Below, in pieces: positions 1 through 6,509 of a DNA stretch of 12,682 bases. The DNA lies in NCBI GenBank assembly GCA_947302515.1, contig CAMYVT010000029.1:1-12682 (forward strand). The letters run 5' to 3'. The translations under genes were made by a program, and so were the position numbers. The notes under the pieces were generated by a model. The model was not told the origin of the DNA, did not search any database, and saw only the letters and a list, made by a program, of their open reading frames with translations. This DNA comes from an uncultured Caryophanales bacterium (lineage in GTDB: Bacteria > Bacillota_I > Bacilli_A > RF39 > UBA660). Every line of letters begins with the position of its first letter. Within the stretch, counting starts at the first letter, position 1.

Positions 1-30
1 AATATTTGGATTTATATTTCCAATAATATA

Positions 31-58
31 AAAAAAGAACCATAAAGGTTCTTTTTTT
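31..58 (-). terminator. Rho-independent terminator of the BspA-like gene, possibly bidirectional
   Basis: A GAACC/GGTTC stem with a 5-base loop is flanked by an A-run on one side and a T-run on the other, so the paired region can extend through A:T pairs on both sides. Read on the minus strand it ends in a U-tract directly after the BspA-like gene, whose TAA (57-59) sits at its edge. The flanking symmetry means it could also stop transcription arriving from the left on the plus strand. Confidence 0.85.
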
Positions 59-2348
59 ATGTCTTTATCAAAACATTACTACTAGTTAAATTATTATTAC
101 CACTATTAGTAATAACCCAATTCTGATCATTAGCGTCTTTTACATATATTTTATTTGTTGCTTTCCAATTATAAAAAATATTATCAAATCTTGTAACATT
201 ACCAAAATCAAATGTTGATAAATCAATTTCAAAGTTGTTATTAGAATAACCTGTTTTATAAAACATATAAGCCATATTTGTTACATTGCTGGTATTGGAT
301 ATGCCACCCAAAGCTAAAGTAAATGATGAATTACTAAAGCCGGTTTGATAAAACATATACATCATATTTGTTACATTACTTGTATTAAATTTAGAGCCTA
401 TATTTAAAGTAAAGATTGGACTACTATAGCCTGTATTACTAAACATACTCATCATTTTGGTTACATTACTCGTATCAAATTTGTCGCCTAAATCCAAAGT
501 GAAAATCGGACTACTATATCCTGTATTATGAAACATATATTGCATATCTGTTACATTGCTTGTATCAAATTTGTTACCCAAATTTAAAGTAAATAAGGTA
601 CTATTATTGCCTGTGTAAGAAAACATATATAACATATCAACAACATTTTTAGTATCAAATTTATCTCCCAAATCTAAAGTGAAAACTGGACTACTATAGC
701 CGATTTCATTAAACATATTACGCATACTTGTTACTTTACTTGTATCAAACTTGTCACCCAAATCTAAAGTGAAGACTAAACTACTATATCCTGTGTCCTC
801 AAACATATAAGACATAATTGTTACATTACTTGTATCAAATTTGTCACCCAAATCTAAGGTGAAAACTGGGCTGGTATGGCCTGATGATTTAAACATAGAA
901 AACATATAAATTACATTATTAGTATCAAATTTGTCACCTAAATCCAATGTAAAGGTTGTACTACTATATCCTGTGTAAGAAAACATTGAATACATATTAG
1001 TTACATTACTAGTATCAAATTTATCGCCTAAATCCAAAGTGAAAATCGGACTACTATATCCTGTTTCAAAAAACATAGAAGTCATATCTGTAACATTACT
1101 TGTATCAAACTTGTCACCCAAATCTAAAGTAAAGACAGTACTACTATATCCCGTTTGATAAAACATTTGATTCATGTTTGTTACATTGCTTGTATCAAAT
1201 TTATCGCCCAAATCTAATGTAAATGACATATTACTATAGCCTGTTTTATAAAACATACCTCCTGAAGATGAACTTGTTGATTGTATTATTCCATTGGACA
1301 CTCTTACAGATATTGCTCCGGTGGACATACTTGTCACATTACTTGTATCAAATTTATCACCTAAATTTAAGATGAATATGGAACTACTATAACCTGTTTC
1401 ATAAAACATTTCGGCCATAGTTGTTACATTACTGGTGTCAAATTTATTTCCTAAATCCAAGGTAAAGACTGTACTTTTATAGCCAGTTGAAATAAACATT
1501 TTTTTCATATTTGTTACATTGCTTGTATCAAATTTATTACCTAGATTTAAGGTGAAAATTGTACTACTATATCCTGTTGCTGCAAACATATTTTGCATAT
1601 TCATTACATTTCTGGTATCAAATTTGTCACCCAAATCCAAGGTGAGTACTGAACTATTATAGCCTGTTGAATCAAACATACTGCTCATATTTGTTACATT
1701 ACTAGTATCAAATTTAGAACCTAAATCTAAGGTGAAAACTGTACTTTTATAGCCTGTTTGATAAAACATAGAGCCCATATAAACTACATTGCTGGTATCA
1801 AAATTATTGCCTAAATCCATAGTAAATACTGTACTATTATAACCTGTTTTATAAAACATATAACTCATGTTTGTTACTCTAGATGTATCTAAATTATCTA
1901 TTCCATTTATTTGATCTACTCCCTTTAGATCTGCAAATAAATAACTACTATTTTCATTTGCATATAAATGTCCGTCACCTTGTATATATAAGTCATACAT
2001 TGTATTATCATCTTGATTTGTAGTAACATATGCCATTACATTTCCATTACCTGCTACTCCATAATCCCAACTTGCTACTACACCATTAGGTGGATTTATT
2101 TCATCATCTATGTTTATTATTTTAATTTTTTCTCTATAGGTATCTGCTCTAAAGGCTGTTGTGTCTGATGAACTTGTTACTCTAATAATTGGTTCTTTAT
2201 ATCTCTCTAAATTAATTGAACCAGTTATTCCTAAGTCTGTTCCTAAAACTGAATATCCTATTCCTAAGAACAATACAAAAACAAGAAAAATAAATATATT
2301 ACGTTTCTTATGACTAAATCTTACTTTTCTTCTTCTTTTTCTTATCAT
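57..2348 (-). CDS. BspA-like (DUF285) tandem-repeat surface protein, membrane-anchored
   Basis: A 763-residue protein. It starts with a basic stretch (MIRKRRRK), then one hydrophobic segment at about residues 17-35 followed by GYSVLGTDLGITGSINL, which looks like an uncleaved anchor or signal. A spacer of about 120 residues leads into roughly 18 tandem 30-residue units of the type FDTSNVTNM-x2-MF-x3-GYSS-x2-FTLDLGDK and a degenerate last unit. This is the BspA/DUF285 leucine-rich-like repeat found in bacterial surface adhesins and mycoplasma lipoproteins. There is no LPxTG sorting signal and no lipobox cysteine. The ATG at 2348 is chosen because it has the Shine-Dalgarno AGGGGA seven bases upstream. 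A longer in-frame TTG start at 2378 lies in the -10 region and would not be transcribed. It is transcribed alone from a strong promoter. A role in adhesion or surface display is inferred from the family; the ligand is unknown. Confidence 0.88.
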   Translation of the reverse strand: MIRKRRRKVRFSHKKRNIFIFLVFVLFLGIGYSVLGTDLGITGSINLERYKEPIIRVTSSSDTTAFRADTYREKIKIINIDDEINPPNGVVASWDYGVAGNGNVMAYVTTNQDDNTMYDLYIQGDGHLYANENSSYLFADLKGVDQINGIDNLDTSRVTNMSYMFYKTGYNSTVFTMDLGNNFDTSNVVYMGSMFYQTGYKSTVFTLDLGSKFDTSNVTNMSSMFDSTGYNSSVLTLDLGDKFDTRNVMNMQNMFAATGYSSTIFTLNLGNKFDTSNVTNMKKMFISTGYKSTVFTLDLGNKFDTSNVTTMAEMFYETGYSSSIFILNLGDKFDTSNVTSMSTGAISVRVSNGIIQSTSSSSGGMFYKTGYSNMSFTLDLGDKFDTSNVTNMNQMFYQTGYSSTVFTLDLGDKFDTSNVTDMTSMFFETGYSSPIFTLDLGDKFDTSNVTNMYSMFSYTGYSSTTFTLDLGDKFDTNNVIYMFSMFKSSGHTSPVFTLDLGDKFDTSNVTIMSYMFEDTGYSSLVFTLDLGDKFDTSKVTSMRNMFNEIGYSSPVFTLDLGDKFDTKNVVDMLYMFSYTGNNSTLFTLNLGNKFDTSNVTDMQYMFHNTGYSSPIFTLDLGDKFDTSNVTKMMSMFSNTGYSSPIFTLNIGSKFNTSNVTNMMYMFYQTGFSNSSFTLALGGISNTSNVTNMAYMFYKTGYSNNNFEIDLSTFDFGNVTRFDNIFYNWKATNKIYVKDANDQNWVITNSGNNNLTSSNVLIKT
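174..1892 (-). repeat. 90-bp coding tandem repeat array (BspA/DUF285 units)
   Basis: About 18 full units and one degenerate unit, each 90 bp (30 codons), run without a break except for one 63-bp insertion in unit 7. On the plus strand the period is visible as recurring CTACTATA-type and TGTATCAAA-type words at 90-base steps. Units in the middle of the array (about 470-1330) are the most alike. The outer units have drifted more. Synonymous differences between units mean the array is not recently expanded as a whole, but homogenising recombination is likely. Confidence 0.9.
1257..1322 (-). other. In-frame 63-bp insertion within BspA repeat unit 7
   Basis: Unit 7 carries 21 extra residues between its NVTSM and MFYKTGYS parts, reading TGAISVRVSNGIIQ followed by a Ser/Gly run. 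No other unit has it. It is bounded by the hexamer ACATAC at 1253-1258 and 1325-1330, which could be a small target duplication or simply the ATG-containing repeat text. The reading frame is kept. Confidence 0.8.
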
Positions 2349-2354
2349 ACAATA

Positions 2355-2360
2355 TCCCCT
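2355..2360 (-). promoter_or_regulatory. Shine-Dalgarno that sets the BspA-like gene start
   Basis: AGGGGA on the minus strand lies seven bases before the ATG at 2348. The alternative TTG at 2378 has no such site and sits upstream of the expected transcription start, so the shorter protein is the one made. Confidence 0.8.
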
Positions 2361-2369
2361 ATTATAATA

Positions 2370-2398
2370 ATTATACAATGATGTGCTTTTTATCTCAA
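2370..2398 (-). promoter_or_regulatory. Sigma-A-type promoter of the BspA-like gene
   Basis: TTGAGA (2393-2398) and a perfect TATAAT (2370-2375) are separated by exactly 17 bases on the minus strand. The predicted start near 2363 gives a leader of about 15 nt that just contains the Shine-Dalgarno. It is back to back with the trpS promoter. Confidence 0.8.
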
Positions 2399-2434
2399 TT
2401 AACTCAATATAATTAAGATTTTACTTTACACTTT

Positions 2435-2463
2435 TTGTATACTCAAAAACTAAATATTATGAT
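2435..2463 (+). promoter_or_regulatory. Sigma-A-type promoter of trpS
   Basis: TTGTAT (2435-2440), a 17-base spacer and TATGAT (2458-2463). The expected start near 2470 leaves a leader of about 22 nt carrying AAGGAG at 2477-2482, nine bases before the ATG. The leader is too short for a T-box or an attenuator, so no tRNA-sensing control of trpS is visible here. Confidence 0.7.
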
Positions 2464-2491
2464 AAAATACACATAGAAGGAGTGATTATTT

Positions 2492-3496
2492 ATGAAGAAA
2501 ACAATTCTTACAGGTCTGAGACCAACAGGTAACTTACACTTAGGCCATTATTTCGGAGCTGGTAAGACATGGCGTGATATTCAAGATGATTACGACTTTT
2601 ATTTAGAGATTGCTGATGTACAAGCTTTAACAGATAATTTTGATAATCCAGAAAAAGTAAGACATAATGTCTATGAAATAACTAAAGATTTACTTGCTAT
2701 AGGATTAGATCCAAATAAAGTACATTTTTTTATTCAATCTCAAATACCACAAATTGCAGAATTAACAGTATTCTATTCTAATTTAGTAACAGTATCTAGA
2801 TTACAAAGAAATCCTACTGTTAAAACAGAAATAGCTCAAAAGAAAGAATTATTTGGTAATGATGGAGAATCTATTACTTATGGATTTTTAGGATACCCAG
2901 TATCTCAAGCAGCAGATATAACTTGTTTTGAAGGAGAAGTTGTTCCTGTTGGAGATGATCAATTACCATTACTAGAACAATGTAGAGAAATAGTTAGAAA
3001 GTTTAATTCTATTTATGGAGAAACTTTAATAGAACCAGAACATCTATTATCAACTACTCCTAGAATTAAAGGATTAGATGGTAATGATAAAATGGGTAAA
3101 AGTTTAGGTAATGCTATTTACTTAGTAGATGATGAGGAAACAGTAAATAAAAAAATAATGGATGCTGTAACAGATCCAAAGAAAATAAAAAAAGATGATC
3201 CAGCAAATCCAGATATCTGTATGGTTTATTACTATCATAAATTAGTAAATAATGAAGAAAATAATAATAGAATTTGTGCAGAATGTAAAAAAGGGGCAAG
3301 AGGTTGTGTACAGTGTAAGAAAGAATTAATTGAAGCAATGAACAATTTCTTAAAACCAATTCAAGAAAAAAGAAAATTCTATGAAGATAATCCTGAAGAA
3401 GTAGATAAAATTCTACAAAAAGGAACAAATGATGCTTTAGAAAAAGCAAAGGAAACCATGAAAAAAGTTAAAAAAGCAATAAAGATAGATTATTAA
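2492..3496 (+). CDS. trpS: Tryptophan--tRNA ligase (TrpRS) with putative iron-sulfur cysteine motif
   Basis: A class Ic aminoacyl-tRNA synthetase of 334 residues, normal length for bacterial TrpRS. It activates tryptophan with ATP and charges tRNA-Trp in the cytoplasm. The class I signature appears as HLGH at residues 16-19 in RPTGNLHLGHYFG, and the KMSKS loop as KMGKS at residues 200-204. The start ATG has AAGGAG nine bases upstream. The C-terminal region carries cysteines at 243, 262, 265, 272 and 275. Taking 243, 265, 272 and 275, they form C-x21-C-x6-C-x2-C, one residue off the C-x22-C-x6-C-x2-C set that binds a [4Fe-4S] cluster in Thermotoga maritima TrpRS. A cluster here is inferred from spacing. 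It is a single-gene unit divergent from the BspA-like gene and convergent with rmuC, sharing a 4-bp stop overlap. Confidence 0.97.
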   Translation: MKKTILTGLRPTGNLHLGHYFGAGKTWRDIQDDYDFYLEIADVQALTDNFDNPEKVRHNVYEITKDLLAIGLDPNKVHFFIQSQIPQIAELTVFYSNLVTVSRLQRNPTVKTEIAQKKELFGNDGESITYGFLGYPVSQAADITCFEGEVVPVGDDQLPLLEQCREIVRKFNSIYGETLIEPEHLLSTTPRIKGLDGNDKMGKSLGNAIYLVDDEETVNKKIMDAVTDPKKIKKDDPANPDICMVYYYHKLVNNEENNNRICAECKKGARGCVQCKKELIEAMNNFLKPIQEKRKFYEDNPEEVDKILQKGTNDALEKAKETMKKVKKAIKIDY

Positions 3497-3508
3497 TAAT
3501 CTATCTTT
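3481..3508. terminator. Bidirectional terminator shared by trpS and rmuC
   Basis: A perfect 28-bp palindrome (two 14-base arms, no unpaired centre) with an A-rich flank on the left and a T-run from 3506 on the right. Read from either strand it forms a hairpin followed by a U-rich tract. Both stop codons lie at its centre: TAA of trpS at 3494-3496 and TAA of rmuC at 3493-3495 on the other strand. The arms encode the C-termini of both proteins, which both end in IDY. Confidence 0.8.
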
Positions 3509-4578
3509 TTTTCTTCTTCATAATCTATATTTTCAATATCTACTCTACTAATATTATCAAATTTCTTAGATATTTTATCAGTAGTAATAGATACATTTTC
3601 TACATCTTTATTAACAGTCTGTATACTACGAGCTAACTTATCCCATCTTTCTTTATATCTAGCAAACTCTAATCCCAATTTATTTAATTCATCATGGATA
3701 ATAGAAGTATATTTATCTCTTTCCATATTCTTAATAATCATTTCTATTACTGTTAAAGTAGATATTAAAGTAGTCGGACTAGTAATCCATACTTTTTTCT
3801 TATATGAATATTCTATTAAATCAGGATGATATGCATTTACTTCGGCAAATATTGCTTCTGCTGGTAAAAATAATATTGCTTGATCAGTTGTTTCTCCTTG
3901 AATAATATATTTATTATGAATATCATCTATATGTTTTTTCATATCTGCTTTAAATAATTTTTCATATTCTAACCTTTCTTTAGAACTAATATTCTTATCA
4001 ACCATCATTTGATAATGTTCTAAAGGAAATTTAGAATCAATACATATTGTACCTAAAGGTTCTGGTGCAAAGAGTACTGCATCAGCAATTACTCCAGTAC
4101 TAAAAGTATATTGTAATCTATAAATAGAATCATTATTCTCTCCAAATACATTACTAAGTATATGTTTAAGATTAACTTCTCCATATATACCTCTAGTCTT
4201 TTTATCAGTTAATACTCCTTGTAAAGAAACAATATCAGTAGATAGAGTTTCTATTTTCTTTTGAGCTTCATCTATTTTAGATAATCTTTCTATAACATTC
4301 ATAAAAGTTTTATTAGTCTTTTCAAAATTCTGATCAAGTCTTTCATTAACTTTCTCATTAATCACAATAAGTCTTTTTTCAACACCTTCATTTAGTTTAT
4401 TAAAATCATCATTTAAATTACGAGTCATATCATTTTTAAATTCACTCATCTCTTTAATCATACCAACTTCAAGTTTACCCAATCTCTCCGTAATTTGAGC
4501 TTCATTTATATTTTTAAATAATGAAATAATAACTAATACAATTAAAATAACTAATAACACTATAATAACTATATCCAT
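3493..4578 (-). CDS. rmuC: DNA recombination protein RmuC family
   Basis: A 361-residue protein. An N-terminal hydrophobic segment (about residues 3-21) is followed by a long charged helical stretch to about 115 that reads as coiled coil, then the RmuC domain. Family landmarks are TRGIYGEVNLKHIL near 130-145, IDSKFPLEHY with D181 and K183 (the PD-(D/E)xK-nuclease-like core), FLPAEAIFAEVNAYHPDL, and SPTTLISTL. RmuC limits recombination at inverted repeats in E. coli and is predicted to be a nuclease. The protein is shorter than E. coli RmuC (about 475 residues), mainly lacking C-terminal sequence. The start has AGGTGAT three bases upstream, and that site overlaps the TAG of the preceding VTT gene, so the two are probably translationally coupled. 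Confidence 0.9.
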   Translation of the reverse strand: MDIVIIVLLVILIVLVIISLFKNINEAQITERLGKLEVGMIKEMSEFKNDMTRNLNDDFNKLNEGVEKRLIVINEKVNERLDQNFEKTNKTFMNVIERLSKIDEAQKKIETLSTDIVSLQGVLTDKKTRGIYGEVNLKHILSNVFGENNDSIYRLQYTFSTGVIADAVLFAPEPLGTICIDSKFPLEHYQMMVDKNISSKERLEYEKLFKADMKKHIDDIHNKYIIQGETTDQAILFLPAEAIFAEVNAYHPDLIEYSYKKKVWITSPTTLISTLTVIEMIIKNMERDKYTSIIHDELNKLGLEFARYKERWDKLARSIQTVNKDVENVSITTDKISKKFDNISRVDIENIDYEEEKKIDY

Positions 4579-4581
4579 ATA

Positions 4582-4589
4582 ATCACCTA
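4582..4589 (-). promoter_or_regulatory. Stop/Shine-Dalgarno overlap coupling VTT gene to rmuC
   Basis: TAGGTGAT on the minus strand contains both the TAG stop of the VTT gene (4587-4589) and the AGGTGAT ribosome site of rmuC. AGGTGAT is complementary to the AUCACCU at the 3' end of 16S rRNA. The arrangement favours re-initiation by ribosomes that have just terminated. Confidence 0.75.
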
Positions 4590-5165
4590 CTCTATATTCA
4601 TCTTTTTACTTACTATTTTAGAAATAATATAAGCAATAATTAATGTACCCATAATATAAACAATAGAATTAATATCAGTAAAACTTTCAATTAAACTTTT
4701 ACCTATATAACCCCAGAATATAATTGAAAAAAATTTTCCAATTAACAAAGCAACAACAAATTTATCTTTAGGCATTCTAGTAATACCACATAATATATTA
4801 ATTAAAGAAGAAGGAGTAAAAGGTAAAGTGAGAATTAATACTAGTTCAGTTAGTTTAATTTTTTTAAATTTATTAATAGTAGTTTTTATCTTCTTAAGCC
4901 TTCTTCTTTTTAAAATTTTATCACTAGCTTTTTTATCAATAAAAGTAAAAAATCTATAACATATATAACTACCCAAACAAGTAGCGATCCATGATATTAA
5001 ACATCCAATAATAAAACCAAAAGCAGTAACATTAAGTGCCACAAAAACACTTAAAGGTAAAGCTGGTATAAAGCATTCTAAAAACACTAAAAAGAATCCA
5101 ACAATTATACCACCATTGGAGATAAAATCAGTACTATTACCAATTATATATTGAATAATATCCAT
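4587..5165 (-). CDS. VTT-domain (TVP38/TMEM64, DedA-like) membrane protein
   Basis: A 192-residue polytopic membrane protein with about five hydrophobic segments. Segment 1-2 contains FFLVFLECFIPALPLSVFVA, matching the acidic residue followed by the proline-rich re-entrant loop of VTT/DedA proteins. The second half has LTLPFTPSSLINILCGITRM, the second re-entrant loop with a conserved proline, then GKFFSIIFWGYIGKSL. This family includes lipid scramblases and undecaprenyl-phosphate or phosphatidylethanolamine flippases. The actual substrate here cannot be read from sequence. The start at 5165 has AAGGTGAT three bases upstream. It is the first gene of a two-gene unit with rmuC. Family assignment is firm at the superfamily level, while the choice between TVP38 and DedA proper is open. 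Confidence 0.8.
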   Translation of the reverse strand: MDIIQYIIGNSTDFISNGGIIVGFFLVFLECFIPALPLSVFVALNVTAFGFIIGCLISWIATCLGSYICYRFFTFIDKKASDKILKRRRLKKIKTTINKFKKIKLTELVLILTLPFTPSSLINILCGITRMPKDKFVVALLIGKFFSIIFWGYIGKSLIESFTDINSIVYIMGTLIIAYIISKIVSKKMNIE

Positions 5166-5182
5166 CTTATCACCTTACAACA

Positions 5183-5211
5183 ATTATAGTATAAATAATA
5201 TACCAGAACAA
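5183..5211 (-). promoter_or_regulatory. Promoter of the VTT-rmuC unit
   Basis: TTGTTC (5206-5211), a 17-base spacer and a perfect TATAAT (5183-5188) on the minus strand. The start near 5176 would put the AAGGTGAT ribosome site (5169-5176) at the very 5' end of the message, a leader of about 11 nt. The -35 match is weak, so this rests mainly on the -10 box and the spacing. Confidence 0.6.
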
Positions 5212-5246
5212 GTTTTTGATATATATCAATTAATTATTTACATAAA

Positions 5247-5270
5247 AAAATCTATCATAAGATAGATTTT
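5247..5270 (-). terminator. Rho-independent terminator of the T4SS operon
   Basis: Ten-base perfect arms (5247-5256 and 5261-5270) close a 4-base ATAA loop. On the minus strand the hairpin runs into a T-tract (complement of 5244-5250). The TAA stop of the DUF6273-like gene (5269-5271) is inside the first arm. It separates the T4SS operon from the VTT-rmuC unit. Confidence 0.85.
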
Positions 5271-6495
5271 ATTTTACTTTATATGGACTCTTTTCAGTTC
5301 CTTTTCCTCCAGAAACCATTACTCTACTATTTAGGTAAATAACTGGACGAACTTTTGAATAAGTACTAGCAATATCAGACTTAACAACACCACCACGATC
5401 TACTTTAAATACCATTGAAGTACTAGAAGAATCTGGAGTAGCTAACCACCATTCATCATCCATTGCTAAATAATTATAATTCATACAAGATTTATTACTA
5501 GCACTTTTACATGTAGGATCCAAACTAGCATATAAAAAATCAGATAAAGTTAATAATCCCAGCTTAACATCTTTAACTTTTTGTCTACACTCTTCACTAT
5601 TATTTTTAGATTCACTATCTACACTTCTTCCACCAACACATAATGTATAAGAAACAAGTCTAGTTTTATCTTTTCCAGATAGAATTAATTCACCATCATC
5701 TTCTTTAGGATTAGAATAAACTCTCTCTAAATATTGTTTAATTCTACTAACACTATATGTATTAATTCCTGATTCATATAAACGATCTTCATTATATCTA
5801 TCATCCCAAGGTTGGTAAAAATCAATACCAGTAGAATGAATTAATACTACATTACCATCTGAAGTAATTTTAACTATTCTCCATACACTTTTTCCTAATT
5901 TAACATAGTTGTTAACATTTTCTCCTCTAAAAACATAAGCATTACCATTTGAGTATAATCCATCTCCACTCTTAGTAGTAGGATTATCAGTAACAACTTT
6001 ATTGTATAGTTCTACAGAATAATAGTCCTCACCACAATTTAAATATGGAACATATAAATACTCATCCCCAGCATTTTCAACTTGAACAGTACCAGTACAT
6101 ACAACACCATCATTTCTATATTCAGATAAATCTTTCATCTTTCCAGCTGCTACTAAGTTAGCAACATCAACCTCAACAATTTCACCTTCATTTTGAGGTA
6201 AATAATCAGGATAATCTGCAAAGTAAGAAATGGCAGCATCTTTCATTACTGTTTCCATATCATCATAAGTATAATTCCTTGAGGTAAATAAAGAAGCAAT
6301 CCATAATATTATTAATAATAGTATAGTAACACCAATAATTACTCCCATAAGCATGAATAGTCTTTTTTTCATAGCATCATCAACAATACTACTACTTTTA
6401 GAAGAACTACTATCATCATCTAATTCAATATCTTCGTCTTCATCATCAAAATCATTTTCATCTTTTTTTGGTTTTTTTACTAAATTATCACTCAT
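5269..6495 (-). CDS. Membrane-anchored DUF6273-like exported protein of the T4SS operon
   Basis: A 408-residue single-pass protein. Residues 1-45 are cytoplasmic and very acidic, with a Ser-rich run. One transmembrane helix lies at about 46-70, and the rest should be external. The external part begins with a segment resembling pseudopilin-type sequences (residues about 75-150), then a DUF6273-like domain recognisable by AYVFRGENVNNYVKLGKSVW, the WWLATP element and RPVIYLNS near the C-terminus. Six cysteines are external, in the contexts VVCTG, LNCGE, LCVGG, EECRQ, PTCKS and KSCMN, and could form three disulfides. The ATG at 6495 is chosen because AAAGGA stands eight bases before it. An upstream in-frame ATG at 6504 overlaps that site and would have no spacing. 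The gene follows virD4 by 14 bp and ends the operon. Molecular function is unknown; a surface or accessory T4SS subunit is inferred from context. Confidence 0.8.
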   Translation of the reverse strand: MSDNLVKKPKKDENDFDDEDEDIELDDDSSSSKSSSIVDDAMKKRLFMLMGVIIGVTILLLIILWIASLFTSRNYTYDDMETVMKDAAISYFADYPDYLPQNEGEIVEVDVANLVAAGKMKDLSEYRNDGVVCTGTVQVENAGDEYLYVPYLNCGEDYYSVELYNKVVTDNPTTKSGDGLYSNGNAYVFRGENVNNYVKLGKSVWRIVKITSDGNVVLIHSTGIDFYQPWDDRYNEDRLYESGINTYSVSRIKQYLERVYSNPKEDDGELILSGKDKTRLVSYTLCVGGRSVDSESKNNSEECRQKVKDVKLGLLTLSDFLYASLDPTCKSASNKSCMNYNYLAMDDEWWLATPDSSSTSMVFKVDRGGVVKSDIASTYSKVRPVIYLNSRVMVSGGKGTEKSPYKVK

Positions 6496-6503
6496 AAAAA
6501 ACA

Positions 6504-6509
6504 TCCTTT
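6504..6509 (-). promoter_or_regulatory. Shine-Dalgarno that sets the DUF6273-like gene start
   Basis: AAAGGA on the minus strand begins right after the virD4 TAG (6510-6512) and lies eight bases before the ATG at 6495. The ATG at 6504 overlaps its last base, so it cannot be the used start. Confidence 0.7.

Noticed and set aside
174..1892. Regular 90-bp repeats considered as a CRISPR or satellite array
   Set aside because: There are no unique spacers between short repeats, the period is in frame with 30 codons, and the translation is a known DUF285-type repeat.
2464..2491. T-box or trp attenuator upstream of trpS
   Set aside because: The predicted leader is only about 22 nt and holds just the ribosome site; no T-box sequence, stem or terminator is present in the 143-bp gap.
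3114..3449. Minus-strand open frame, Leu/Phe-rich
   Set aside because: Antisense of trpS; AAA/GAA-rich codons read backwards give Phe/Leu.
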